Source: a virus | Length of the DNA stretch: 64,000 nt | Strand: one strand, 5' to 3' | Virus record (IMG/VR): IMGVR_UViG_3300023174_000124 | Span: 20,860-84,859 of that record | Shown: piece by piece, positions 1 to 8,415 of the stretch | Numbering within the stretch: position 1 is the stretch's first letter | Layout: each line of letters starts with the position of its first letter | The notes under the pieces: model-generated | What the model saw: the letters and a program-made list of their open reading frames with translations, nothing else | Told to the model about the DNA's origin: nothing | Database searches by the model: none | Translations under genes and position numbers: made by a program

Positions 1-85
1 TCATAGCTTTAGTCCTAAGTACAAATTTCTTGTTTTTAGAACTAAAGCTAGATCCTGTCATATCGGGTTTTATATTTATAGCCAT
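1..85 (-). CDS. N-terminal fragment of an unknown gene, cut by the window edge
   Basis: Only the first 28 codons are present. The reading frame stays open from the ATG at 85 to the left edge. A GGAGG lies six bases before this ATG, inside the last codons of the upstream gene; a second in-frame ATG at 88 sits too close to it. The visible peptide begins MAINIKPDMTGSSF. It follows the upstream gene with no gap, so it is probably the next gene of the same late operon. No function can be given. Confidence 0.55.
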   Translation of the reverse strand, partial: MAINIKPDMTGSSFSSKNKKFVLRTKAM

Positions 86-87
86 CA

Positions 88-1449
88 TTAACCTCCACTA
101 TTATGGTTTTCCCATACAGCTGTTCTACCTCTAAGTAAATGATCCTTAGAAATATCTTGTCTTCCTGTTTCCATTGGAATTGCTGAATCGGGTTCTGTTT
201 GATATGGAGCATCACCTCTAGGATTATAAGTATCTCTAATAGGTTGATATGTGTATTTAGTCTTTTGCCATGTTATAGGTACACCATCCATAGGAACTTG
301 ATACCTTATATCTGTGACATCAAGATAACCTAAATTAAAGTGTTGTTGTAAAACATTACCTCTAGCATTAGGTCTTCTTACGGGCCCGATACTATATCTG
401 TCATTATTTTGTTTAACTAGAAAATCTCTTTGTTGAACAATAGGACTAGGACCGATATAGGTTTCATAGGAGTGTTCTTTTCTACGACCTTGAACAGATT
501 GACTAATTCGTCTTTCTGCATCATCAGGTGCTATAATTATATCATAGGGACCATCATAACCACCTTCTATACCTGTACCGAAACAAATAATACACCTAGA
601 ATCAGGTTGTTTAGCATATATAAGAGTTCTTCTATTAAAATCCCTACAAGCACAAGGAATACCTACAATCTTTTTTAAGAATAATCTAACTCTTTCACCA
701 CCTTGTTCTAAAGCCCATTGGTTTCTTCTAATCCCCTCTCGCCACATCCAATCTACTTTTTCTATTTCTATATCACTAAAAGGAACAGCATAGTTTATAG
801 GTGTTTCCTGTAAGCCACCTGATATAGGGTCTTCAGCTACTGTAGTTATTCTGTAATAGGTGTTTTTATCTAAGAAATAACCTAGTCTATCTGAATGACT
901 ATAAGCGAGGTATGTAATGGTGACGACACTATTTTCATTTATAATAAGATCAGGTGTAGTGGTGCTATTTATAGGGTCTAATTTATAACCTTGACTAAGT
1001 GTAACTTCACCTGTTTGTCCTACAATATAAGCCACAGGTGTAATACGACCATCTACTTTAACAATAACATCACGACCTGAACTTGTAGGTTCGATAGCAC
1101 TACCTATACGAGCAATAGGGTATTTAGTTTGAAAGGTATAAGTTCCATTTTCTTGATATTTAGATATCCAATGGGTTACTACCTCATCATATTGCATTTC
1201 AGTAAGGCTAACATCTCTATAATATTCACCACCTATAGGGGTTTGATTTATTCTTTTATAGGGACCTCTATCTGAAGTATTTGATCTATAAATATTCACC
1301 CCACGAATAACCCACCCTTCGTTTTGGTGAATATAAGAAGGACTTTCCCACCTTAAGTCTATAACACCTTTTATAAAGGGTGAAAGAGCAGATGTATTTT
1401 TAGGTGGTATAGGATAAGGTGATCTAGATAATTCCCAACCTGCAGTCAT
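88..1449 (-). CDS. Virion structural protein with Fn3-like domain and zinc ribbon
   Basis: About 453 aa. Residues ~20-85 show a fibronectin-III-like pattern (VIDLRWESPS, then IRGVNIYRS, then GGEYYRDVS). Further on, two cysteine pairs (CAC and CIIC, about 18 residues apart) followed by FGTGIEGGYDGPYD form a zinc-ribbon-like element, a pattern I associate with tail or baseplate proteins of large phages. The ATG at 1449 is preferred because GGGGAGA lies six bases before it; an upstream in-frame ATG at 1464 has no ribosome-binding site. It is the leftmost full gene of the minus-strand virion block. The exact place in the particle is inference. Confidence 0.7.
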   Translation of the reverse strand: MTAGWELSRSPYPIPPKNTSALSPFIKGVIDLRWESPSYIHQNEGWVIRGVNIYRSNTSDRGPYKRINQTPIGGEYYRDVSLTEMQYDEVVTHWISKYQENGTYTFQTKYPIARIGSAIEPTSSGRDVIVKVDGRITPVAYIVGQTGEVTLSQGYKLDPINSTTTPDLIINENSVVTITYLAYSHSDRLGYFLDKNTYYRITTVAEDPISGGLQETPINYAVPFSDIEIEKVDWMWREGIRRNQWALEQGGERVRLFLKKIVGIPCACRDFNRRTLIYAKQPDSRCIICFGTGIEGGYDGPYDIIIAPDDAERRISQSVQGRRKEHSYETYIGPSPIVQQRDFLVKQNNDRYSIGPVRRPNARGNVLQQHFNLGYLDVTDIRYQVPMDGVPITWQKTKYTYQPIRDTYNPRGDAPYQTEPDSAIPMETGRQDISKDHLLRGRTAVWENHNSGG

Positions 1450-1512
1450 ATTTAATCTCCCCATATAAAGTATATGATATATAAGGTGATTTTATAAAGG
1501 ATAAAAATAAAC

Positions 1513-1541
1513 TTGACAGCTCTCTATTATCTATATATAAT
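1513..1541 (+). promoter_or_regulatory. Consensus sigma70-type promoter facing a minus-strand gene
   Basis: TTGACA at 1513-1518 and TATAAT at 1536-1541 are separated by 17 bp, a perfect match to the bacterial housekeeping promoter. It points rightward, into the AT-rich gap and then antisense into the minus-strand gene ending at 1663. No plus-strand gene follows before 2849. The sequence match is direct; activity and product are inferred. Confidence 0.6.
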
Positions 1542-1662
1542 ATATTCTGTATATAATATATATTCTGTTATATAGAAAATATAACCAAGTTCTATATATA
1601 AATATTATGTTCTATATATAACTATATTATGCTCTTCTAGAAAACATAACTTATATTCTGAT
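1542..1662. repeat. AT-rich gap with short direct repeats
   Basis: This gap holds repeated ATATTCTGT and GTTCTATATATAA units. Two near-identical copies lie head to tail at 1589-1609 and 1609-1631, each ending in ATTATG. No reading frame or RNA gene is visible. It is the longest gap without a gene in the left half of the window and may be an upstream regulatory region for the minus-strand gene starting at 1449, or a small-RNA locus driven by the promoter at 1513. Confidence 0.5.
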
Positions 1663-2790
1663 CTATAATCTCTTTAAGAGAGATAAAATCTCTGATCTAA
1701 GGTCTTTATTGTTATAAGCCACCTTAATAGCATAAGTTATAAGGTGAGCTTTCTTATTTGTAGGTGATTTATTTGTAGGTGAAGGACTCTTAAAATTATC
1801 TCTTAAAGCATAAACATGATCTGCACCAGGTGTAACTAAAACTCTTTTACCTTGATCCTCATATTCTTTAATTTTCTTAATTATATTCTTACCCCTAAAG
1901 TCATTAGCATAATCCATAAGTTGAGATATCTTCTGTTCAGGTTTATTATAATCTCTAGGAAAAGTTAAAGCATATAATTTTTGAGCATCCTTTTTATTCT
2001 TAGGTGGGAATTTACCATCATAGCCATTATCTTTTAAAAATTTCTCACCCTCTTCTTGCATCTCTTTAGGTAATTCATTAAACCATTCCATCTCTTCTTT
2101 AATGTTATTCCCATGCCCTATATTTAAAGCTAATTGTAAAGTCATTCTCTCAGCTTCAGTAGTGCCTAAATCTTCTTTCATAGCTTTAGCAACAGCTGAG
2201 TTAGCCATACCTAATTGGTTATCTTTACCATCCCAAGTATCTGCTTTACCTCCTGCTTCTAAAACTAAATTCCCTACAAGTTCTTGTTCTCCACCTTCGG
2301 GATAATTATCTCCATCTCCCTGACCTCCTTCACCTAAGAAAACAATTTCTTTACCATCTTTTTTAGCTTGTTCTATAAAGTCTTTAACATTAGGTAATAA
2401 ACTCTTCTCTATCCAATCTTTAGAATCATCATCTAAGTGTTTAGTTCCTAGTAATTGACTACCTTGTGGAGTAGTAGCCATATAATTCTTTTTATATACT
2501 TCAGGGTTTTTAAATGACTCTTCTATTTCTTCATTAGAAAGTTGATTTTTATAGTCAGCTTTGATGTCTTTTAAATCTAATTTCTTTTTAGGTTTTTCTT
2601 TCTTAGTGGTTTCTTTTTTAGACTTCTCCCACTTGTCCCAATATTGTTTTAAAATTTGTTTATGACTGTCAAATTCTTCAGGTCTTAAAGATTTAAGTTT
2701 CACTTTATTTTTAGTTTCAGGGTTTATAACAGTTTCATTCTCAACAGCTTTCCAAAACTCATTAACATTGTCTTTTGAAAATTTCAACAT
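1663..2790 (-). CDS. Tagged protein with possible TraB/EreA-like fold
   Basis: 375 aa. Residues ~17-55 carry a short module (INPETKNKVKLKSL) that recurs in other proteins here. The middle has FLGEGGQGDGDN and, near residue 325, KRVLVTPGADHV. An early acidic/glycine motif plus a late GAxH is reminiscent of TraB/GumN or erythromycin-esterase-like enzymes, but the resemblance is weak and unverified. The C-terminus is a helical tag (AIKVAYNNKDLRSEILSLLK) matching the tags of the large coiled-coil proteins elsewhere. AAGGAG precedes the start. Tag and module are seen directly; the enzyme assignment is a guess. Confidence 0.5.
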   Translation of the reverse strand: MLKFSKDNVNEFWKAVENETVINPETKNKVKLKSLRPEEFDSHKQILKQYWDKWEKSKKETTKKEKPKKKLDLKDIKADYKNQLSNEEIEESFKNPEVYKKNYMATTPQGSQLLGTKHLDDDSKDWIEKSLLPNVKDFIEQAKKDGKEIVFLGEGGQGDGDNYPEGGEQELVGNLVLEAGGKADTWDGKDNQLGMANSAVAKAMKEDLGTTEAERMTLQLALNIGHGNNIKEEMEWFNELPKEMQEEGEKFLKDNGYDGKFPPKNKKDAQKLYALTFPRDYNKPEQKISQLMDYANDFRGKNIIKKIKEYEDQGKRVLVTPGADHVYALRDNFKSPSPTNKSPTNKKAHLITYAIKVAYNNKDLRSEILSLLKRL

Positions 2791-2848
2791 AGCAAGACTC
2801 CTTATTTAATATAATATAAGCTATAAACTTCTTACAAAGGATTTCATT

Positions 2849-4480
2849 ATGAAGTTAGCTACAAATAATCTCTTCTTTCTTGTTAAAGAAGAAGCTCCTC
2901 AAGATAATAAATTAGCTGTTGTCGGAGACAGAGAATACAAAGTCTGTATTGGTGAGAATATCGTATTAGGTGGTAATAAAGATTTTTATTACATCTCAGC
3001 TGTAAATCCTAAAATCTATTCTTATAAAGAGATCAATAAGACTGTTTATGATTCTCTTACAGAGGAAGAAGAATTAGATAGATATTTAACTATCGCTTTC
3101 TCAAGGGTGTTTTTCTCATTAGGTGATTTTTATAATGCAAGAGATACTCTTTATAGAGGTCTAGATCGTGTTTTAATTTCTCGTTTTAAAGATGCAACAA
3201 CAACTAAAGAAGTAATTGTAGCACTTGATCATATTGATGCTTTTCTTTTAAAGAGAAAGCCTAATATTCCCTTTGTGAAAAATCCTGGTCAAATTCCATC
3301 ATGTGATTTAAATACACTCTTTACAGAGATGAAAAAAGCTCGTGCAATGGTAGATATCGTTCAATTAAATAAGATTTATTTGAGAAAATCACCAAGTAAG
3401 AAATATGGTACTTTAGATCCTGAGGGTAATTTCATTCCTTGCTTTTATGAAACAAGGAGTATTACTAAAGAATGGGCAACTTTTGTAAATCATGAATTTA
3501 CTCGTAATGGTGAATTTAATATCTCTCTTAAAGAGAATGTCGTCTTATATCATAATATTTTGAATACAGAGGTAAATCAAGTTGCAGGTATTCCTCTTAA
3601 TTTACAATCTTATAAGTCATATAATCTTTATGATAAAGAAGGGTGTAGAATCAAGACACTATTAGTAAGAGTAGATAATAATTATTTAGATGAATTTGAA
3701 TTGAAGACAGGTTTAAATTATGACTTTTTTGAAGAGGGTCCGCATACAGACCATTTCATGTTTGAAATCAATGTAGAGGATACACCTGTTATATCGGATG
3801 TAGTATATGCGGACACTAATCCTAAAAGACTTATTGCTTTAACAATAACTACAGATTTGTTAAGAGGATTGTTAAAAGAGAATAAAGCAACATCTTATAC
3901 AGATGAACAGATTAAAGAATTGGCTAAGTGTTATATAACACCATCAATGAATTTTAGCCCTCCATCTATAGTAGATAAGACAATTAGTTCACCCAATACC
4001 TCTAGTAAAGTAGATTTTGGTTCAAAAGAATTGAATGTCTTAACAGGTGATTTTAAATCAGGTAATTTTTATTTAGATCGTAGGTTTAAAGTAGACGGTG
4101 TAGAGAAGTTATCTTTACCTATGTTATTAGATAGTAATTTTGATATGTTTTCTTTAACAGAGAAAGTTTTAGGAGCAAGAGCTAAAGTAGATAGTGCTGA
4201 ATCTCTTGTTATAGGAGTATATAAGTATCTTTTCAATTTAAGTGAAGATAAAGGTATTCTAGGAGAATATATAGAAGATCGTTTAAAACAAGCACTCTTA
4301 AAGAAAGACCTTGTAGTTTTAAATCATATTCAAAAAGAGTATAACAAAGAACTAGATAGTTTATATGAGAGTACTTATATACCTATAATTATAGGAAAGA
4401 AGTTAAATGGTATAGATTATGAGAGGGTGTTAAATAAGGATTTAGATAATACAGATTATTTATATGAGATTAAGAGTTAG
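2849..4480 (+). CDS. Unknown 543-aa protein
   Basis: I do not recognise this protein. It is soluble, with no signal peptide, membrane segment, repeat or obvious catalytic motif. AAAGGA stands seven bases before the ATG. It is a single-gene plus-strand island: its start diverges from the minus-strand gene at 2790 with a 58-bp gap, and its end overlaps the convergent 88-aa gene by 11 bp. Codon use matches the surroundings, so it is not an obvious recent import. Its orientation matches the replication and early-type islands, suggesting a non-structural role. Confidence 0.75.
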   Translation: MKLATNNLFFLVKEEAPQDNKLAVVGDREYKVCIGENIVLGGNKDFYYISAVNPKIYSYKEINKTVYDSLTEEEELDRYLTIAFSRVFFSLGDFYNARDTLYRGLDRVLISRFKDATTTKEVIVALDHIDAFLLKRKPNIPFVKNPGQIPSCDLNTLFTEMKKARAMVDIVQLNKIYLRKSPSKKYGTLDPEGNFIPCFYETRSITKEWATFVNHEFTRNGEFNISLKENVVLYHNILNTEVNQVAGIPLNLQSYKSYNLYDKEGCRIKTLLVRVDNNYLDEFELKTGLNYDFFEEGPHTDHFMFEINVEDTPVISDVVYADTNPKRLIALTITTDLLRGLLKENKATSYTDEQIKELAKCYITPSMNFSPPSIVDKTISSPNTSSKVDFGSKELNVLTGDFKSGNFYLDRRFKVDGVEKLSLPMLLDSNFDMFSLTEKVLGARAKVDSAESLVIGVYKYLFNLSEDKGILGEYIEDRLKQALLKKDLVVLNHIQKEYNKELDSLYESTYIPIIIGKKLNGIDYERVLNKDLDNTDYLYEIKS

Positions 4481-4736
4481 GTGTAACGATACGACCATCT
4501 TCTAAAATTTGAAAAGGTGAGTCTTCGGATAGATCAAATTGCATTTTAACTAATTTGAGTAGGCTTTGAGCTTTTTCTTCATTAGCATCAACATCAGCAA
4601 GAAGTCTTGCTTTTTTAACTTCTAAAGCACCGATTTGATTAACAAGTTGAACAGCAGTTTGCTTTAATTCATTGAATTGTGCAAGTTGCTTTTCAGATAG
4701 ATTGCCTACGACTTTGAGATTAGATTGTTCGGACAT
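4470..4736 (-). CDS. Small coiled-coil protein
   Basis: 88 aa, predominantly a single charged helix (LSEKQLAQFNELKQTAVQLVNQ, then KKARLLADVDANEEKAQSLL), with a short C-terminal segment ILEDGRIVTP. AAAGGAG precedes the ATG. Its last codons overlap the convergent 543-aa gene by 11 bp. Small coiled-coil proteins like this are common in large phages and have no assigned function. Confidence 0.75.
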   Translation of the reverse strand: MSEQSNLKVVGNLSEKQLAQFNELKQTAVQLVNQIGALEVKKARLLADVDANEEKAQSLLKLVKMQFDLSEDSPFQILEDGRIVTPNS

Positions 4737-4775
4737 GATATAAACTCCTTTGAGGTTTTTTTATACTATACCAAC

Positions 4776-5165
4776 TTAGAGTTTCTTTTTATCTACAATT
4801 TCATGGTGAGCTTTTTCGATAGCTTTTTTAAGTCTTACTCTTGATTTAATATCTCTAGCTTTATTATTCAAGTTTAGAGTTTCTTTTTTAATTTTATCTA
4901 GTATTAGAGGGTCTACTTTTTTATCTTTAGGTTTAATCATACACATGAAATTTTCTCTATTATTAAACCTCTTAAAGACTATATTGTTTTCTTCAAATAG
5001 TTTCTTTTTCTCAAAATTAAGTTTAATATCTTCAAGTTTTAATTTAGAGGGTATGTTTATTTCTATTTGTTTAGGTTTTTCAAATTGAGAGACGATAAAC
5101 AATCCGATATACAAGAAAAAACTAAGCATTGTATATACAAAAGAAGTGTGAGATTCACTTAACAT
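4776..5165 (-). CDS. Small membrane protein, ExbD-like topology (B)
   Basis: 129 aa with one N-terminal membrane segment (residues ~9-27, FVYTMLSFFLYIGLFIVS), then a charged segment beginning IPSKLKLEDIKL, and a basic C-terminus. The post-membrane segment resembles that of the adjacent 77-aa protein (VPKLKMEEIEL), so the two are probably paralogs. One membrane helix followed by a proline-bearing linker is the ExbD/TolR layout, and would also fit a spanin or other envelope-lysis protein. Its start overlaps the upstream gene by 11 bp, indicating coupled translation. Confidence 0.65.
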   Translation of the reverse strand: MLSESHTSFVYTMLSFFLYIGLFIVSQFEKPKQIEINIPSKLKLEDIKLNFEKKKLFEENNIVFKRFNNRENFMCMIKPKDKKVDPLILDKIKKETLNLNNKARDIKSRVRLKKAIEKAHHEIVDKKKL

Positions 5166-5388
5166 GATACTTCACCTTTACTAGACTTAGTAAGTCTTCA
5201 GATAGAAGTTCTGTATCTTTAGATTTATTTAGAACATCTTTATTAAGTAAAGAAGTATTTTGATTATATAATTCTATTTCTTCCATTTTTAGTTTAGGTA
5301 CATCAGTCTCTTTTTCGGGAGATACAGAGGTACTGACTAAAACAATAACAAAAGATACCGATATAATTGTTAAGTCATTGATTATCAT
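5155..5388 (-). CDS. Small membrane protein, ExbD-like topology (A)
   Basis: 77 aa with an N-terminal membrane segment (residues ~5-23, DLTIISVSFVIVLVSTSV) and a charged, probably periplasmic tail starting VPKLKMEEIEL. It shares that post-membrane motif with the 129-aa product of the next gene. GGGAG precedes the ATG. With its two neighbours it forms a three-gene membrane cassette inside the virion block. A lysis role (spanin-like) is inferred from size, topology and pairing; no lipobox or endolysin is adjacent. Confidence 0.65.
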   Translation of the reverse strand: MIINDLTIISVSFVIVLVSTSVSPEKETDVPKLKMEEIELYNQNTSLLNKDVLNKSKDTELLSEDLLSLVKVKYHVK

Positions 5389-5392
5389 TTGA

Positions 5393-5707
5393 TCATTCTC
5401 CCTTAATGAGAATATTTTGTATATCTACAAGATTTTTTTGAACATTATCTATATTCTTTTCTATATCTTTAATACTCTGTCTTGATTGTGCATCTTGAAT
5501 AGCATCACTGTTTATTTCTTTTTTGATTTCGTAAACTTGGTAGTCAATTCTTTGGATTTGATTTTGTAGGGTATAGAGTTTTGTATTAATAACAGCATTT
5601 TCAACAGAGATACTATTAAGCCAATATAAGAGGGGAATGACAGTAGCAGACAGTCCCTTATAAATCCAAGACATTATCTTTTCTATTTGTTCTGATGAAA
5701 ATTGCAT
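5393..5707 (-). CDS. Membrane protein with coiled coil; holin-like candidate
   Basis: 104 aa. An N-terminal hydrophobic segment (residues ~15-33, YKGLSATVIPLLYWLNSIS) is followed by a long heptad-like helix (NTKLYTLQNQIQRIDYQVYE onward). One membrane helix plus coiled coil recalls XhlA-type haemolysin/holin accessory proteins, though there the membrane helix is C-terminal. The start has only a weak GAAAGA ribosome-binding site. It is first of three small membrane genes transcribed leftward. The holin assignment is tentative. Confidence 0.6.
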   Translation of the reverse strand: MQFSSEQIEKIMSWIYKGLSATVIPLLYWLNSISVENAVINTKLYTLQNQIQRIDYQVYEIKKEINSDAIQDAQSRQSIKDIEKNIDNVQKNLVDIQNILIKGE

Positions 5708-5724
5708 TTTATTATTCTTTCTTA

Positions 5725-6612
5725 TTATATAAAGTTTCTAGGGGATAGGACACCACGACCGACAGCAGGACCGAATGCAGATCTAACACCGATACCATAT
5801 TTAGGTTGGACAAGACCTCTGATGATTTTAGTAGTTCTAGCTTTCATTTCAGTAGCAGTTTGCCATTGGCTTTCAGCAGCACTCTTTAAGCCCTCGTATT
5901 TAGAAGATTTATCTATATTTAGAGAGATACCTCCTATAGAATAATCAAATTCATCAACAATCCAATTAGCTTGTAGAGCCATAGCGGCGAATACAATAGC
6001 ACCTTGTAATATAGGTGTTCTCCAAGCAGGTTTTTGATTGACTAGAACTTCTACTGTACGGTAATTTTCAGTTTCAGGTGGCATCATATTCCACCAGTCT
6101 AAAGCTCTTTCTATATATTCCATTAACTCATAATCTTCCCATACTTGACCAAAGACTCTATTATATTGACCTACAACAGCTTCAGCTTCAGGTGGTCTGA
6201 AATGGTAAAATTTATCAGGGTTTTGGTCTCTTAAAAGTATTCTGAGTTTATCTACCATAGACTTCATAGCTTCAGACATACCGTAGCTTACAATAGAGTC
6301 ATTAGTGACAACACCAAATTCTTGAACTACATTTTGAACAGGACTATTAACAAGTTCCCTAATTGCCCATTTTATTCTATAAGTACCAAAGGAAGCAGTG
6401 GCAGGTATTCTAAGAGAAGCATAATATTCACCGACAGCAGGATTTTCGGGTATTCTAGCAGGGTCGCCTATGAGAACATCTACTTGGTTATCAGAGAAAT
6501 AGATAGCATAGGTTATATCTGCAGCATTAGCGACATTACCACTACTATTAGTCAAGAAGAGGTCTAAATCTCCACGACTAAGGGTTTGTCCTCTTTTAAA
6601 AACTACACTCAT
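5725..6612 (-). CDS. Virion protein with N-terminal Ig-like domain
   Basis: 295 aa. Residues 1-103 form a beta-rich domain that recurs as a stand-alone protein at 11648-11962: both begin FK-x-G-x-T and share a WAIR...NSP...F segment. The C-terminal two thirds are helical (MVDKLRILLRD, YIERALDWWNMMPPET, and a conserved-looking tail ending RGVLSPRNF). The RILLRD...YHFRPP type of helical domain is familiar from structural proteins of other large phages. A connector or baseplate position is inference. Confidence 0.7.
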   Translation of the reverse strand: MSVVFKRGQTLSRGDLDLFLTNSSGNVANAADITYAIYFSDNQVDVLIGDPARIPENPAVGEYYASLRIPATASFGTYRIKWAIRELVNSPVQNVVQEFGVVTNDSIVSYGMSEAMKSMVDKLRILLRDQNPDKFYHFRPPEAEAVVGQYNRVFGQVWEDYELMEYIERALDWWNMMPPETENYRTVEVLVNQKPAWRTPILQGAIVFAAMALQANWIVDEFDYSIGGISLNIDKSSKYEGLKSAAESQWQTATEMKARTTKIIRGLVQPKYGIGVRSAFGPAVGRGVLSPRNFI

Positions 6613-6623
6613 TTTAATACTCG

Positions 6624-6660
6624 CTATTTATGATTTATATATATTGCTATTCATAAATAG
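6624..6660. other. Nine-bp inverted repeat at a gene junction
   Basis: CTATTTATG at 6624-6632 pairs perfectly with CATAAATAG at 6652-6660. The hairpin spans the stop codon of the protease gene and the leader of the 295-aa gene, both on the minus strand. There is no adjacent T-run on the minus-sense side, so an RNA-processing or ribosome-access element is as likely as a terminator. Confidence 0.4.
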
Positions 6661-7716
6661 ATTAATTCTTTTTCTAATACTCGCCACTCTTAAATTTGGA
6701 AATAAAACCTTAGCTTTACCGAGTAATTCGGGTAGGACTGACCTTGTTCCAAAACCTAATATGAAACCTATAACTTCAGCAAAGTTTTCAAATGGGTTTT
6801 GATTACCATATTCAGATACAGGTGATTTATGATATTTATATTTACTAAGTTGTCCTTTTGTTCTAGTCAAAAGTGTAGGTGAGTATAAATCTTGAATAGA
6901 AATTATTTGTACATATCTTCTAGGGTCTTCTTGTTTTATTCTTTTTAAGAAAGAAGATAATGTTTCATAATCATCCATATCATATAGTAATTCTTGTACC
7001 ACATCGCCATCAATACCTTTATTAAATTCACCTTCCCAATATTTTCTAGCTTTCTCATTGAAAATCTCAAAATAGATATAATGTGCCATTTCATGTGCTA
7101 GTGTTTTAACATAGATAGAAATATTTTTAGTGCCATAGTCTTCTTTACTTCTAGCTATGTTGATATTTATTTCTTTACTACCTAAGAAAAAACTAGCATA
7201 AGCATCAGATATGTGAAAATCACTAAAGGTAAATACTAAGGGGATTTTATGTTTTAGTAATTCAGGTAAGTGATGTTTAGCTCTTTTCTCATATACACTT
7301 ATGATTGTAGATATGAGTTCATAGTCATCATTATTTTGTAAGTCATAAGTAATAACATCAAATCCTTTAATTTTAAATTTTTGTTTTTTTCTAGTTTTAG
7401 GGTTAGGAAGGTCATCTTCTTCTATATTACTTAGTAGGACTACATCTTTAGGGTTTATGTTAAAAGAATCTTGGAGAATCGCCCTTTCCATCTTCTCTAC
7501 GACAACTCGGTCTTCGATTATATTATCATCATATCCATAATCCAAATAGGATAGGATTTCTTTCATAATACTTAGTGTATGTAATAAGTCAGCTTTTTCG
7601 GAAGCTAAGAATTTATTAACAAGGATAGCATCTTGGAGTTCAGGGTATCTTGTTTTATAAAGGAAGAAAGCATTATAGTAGTGTGTGTAGTCTTTTATAA
7701 ATTGTTTTTGTAACAC
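6628..7716 (-). CDS. HExxH zinc metallopeptidase-like protein
   Basis: About 362 aa. Near residue 208 is HEMAHYIYFE, the zinc-binding and catalytic motif of zincin peptidases; about 100 residues later ENFAEVIG offers the glutamate expected as third ligand in gluzincins. The region before the motif (GSKEININIARSK) gives the beta strands typical of the family. A GTG at 7716 is chosen because AGAGGT lies five bases upstream; a TTG at 7731 has no ribosome-binding site. No signal peptide is seen. It could process virion proteins or act on the host; the target is unknown. Confidence 0.75.
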   Translation of the reverse strand: MLQKQFIKDYTHYYNAFFLYKTRYPELQDAILVNKFLASEKADLLHTLSIMKEILSYLDYGYDDNIIEDRVVVEKMERAILQDSFNINPKDVVLLSNIEEDDLPNPKTRKKQKFKIKGFDVITYDLQNNDDYELISTIISVYEKRAKHHLPELLKHKIPLVFTFSDFHISDAYASFFLGSKEININIARSKEDYGTKNISIYVKTLAHEMAHYIYFEIFNEKARKYWEGEFNKGIDGDVVQELLYDMDDYETLSSFLKRIKQEDPRRYVQIISIQDLYSPTLLTRTKGQLSKYKYHKSPVSEYGNQNPFENFAEVIGFILGFGTRSVLPELLGKAKVLFPNLRVASIRKRINLFMNSNIYKS

Positions 7717-7799
7717 GATTACCTCTTTCAATAAATAATTTATCTATTATCTCTTTATATAAAGATATAGATGATAAAAAACATTCAAGGAGATATACT

Positions 7800-8360
7800 A
7801 TGTCATATGGTATTATTTTAAGAGTTACCCATGCTGGTTTAAATAATTCTTCAGTTTACATTCCTGACACCCATGATGGTAAAGATGCTAATGGTCGTGT
7901 ACAAAATCAAAAATCACCACAATATGTACCTGTTGGTGGTCATGTAGATATGGTTTTCACAGATCAAATTGCCTTTTCTTTTGAACAAGGTGGTATTCGT
8001 GGTTTGATTAATGAAGGTTATATTACCACACAATTTATTATTGGTAGTACAACAGGAGTATCTGCTTTAGATACCACTATTAATAATATGACTAAGAGTG
8101 CTTTAGGTGCTTTTTCTAAAGTTACTGTAAATGTTGCTAATGGTAATCATACTTCTATAACAGTACCTTTTGCAAATGCTAAATTAGTAGCAGGTGCGAT
8201 TGTTTTAGTTACTATGGATATCCCTGCAGCTAATGTTGCTGTAGCTATCACTCCATATATCAAAACAATTAATGCAGGGGTATCTATTGTTTTGGGTTGT
8301 GATGTCACTTGTACAGGTGCTCAAAATATCGACTTTAATGTTGCTGTAATTTCTGCTTAA
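7800..8360 (+). CDS. Fibre-associated protein with N-terminal domain shared with the 387-aa fibre
   Basis: 186 aa. Residues 1-80 (IILRVTHAG, HDGKDANGR, PQYVPVGG, GGIRGLINEGYI) closely match the N-terminus of the third gene of this island at 9207, so both probably attach to the same partner. The C-terminal half is a beta-rich Thr/Val/Ala sequence without aromatic clusters. AAGGAG lies before the ATG. The three-gene plus-strand island, flanked by minus-strand virion genes, looks like a fibre or surface-decoration locus. Confidence 0.65.
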   Translation: MSYGIILRVTHAGLNNSSVYIPDTHDGKDANGRVQNQKSPQYVPVGGHVDMVFTDQIAFSFEQGGIRGLINEGYITTQFIIGSTTGVSALDTTINNMTKSALGAFSKVTVNVANGNHTSITVPFANAKLVAGAIVLVTMDIPAANVAVAITPYIKTINAGVSIVLGCDVTCTGAQNIDFNVAVISA

Positions 8361-8374
8361 TAATTTTTAAATAT

Positions 8375-8410
8375 AAATCCTATTTAATATTATAGTCTTA
8401 GATAGGGTTT
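8375..8410 (+). terminator. Possible hairpin terminator or leader hairpin between two fibre genes
   Basis: AAATCCTAT at 8375-8383 pairs with ATAGGGTTT at 8402-8410 (one G-U pair), with an 18-base loop. Two further Ts follow. The loop is long and the T tract short, so this is a weak terminator at best. Its right arm is five bases from the next ATG and contains the only purine-rich sequence (AGGG) available as a ribosome-binding site. Confidence 0.35.
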
Positions 8411-8415
8411 TTCAA

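Noticed and set aside
430-678. Plus-strand frame of 82 codons opposite the 458-codon gene
   Set aside because: No ribosome-binding site, low-complexity composition and fully antisense to a well-supported virion gene. The same applies to the other frames that lie opposite long genes, e.g. 22647-23021 and 54xxx-57xxx antisense frames.
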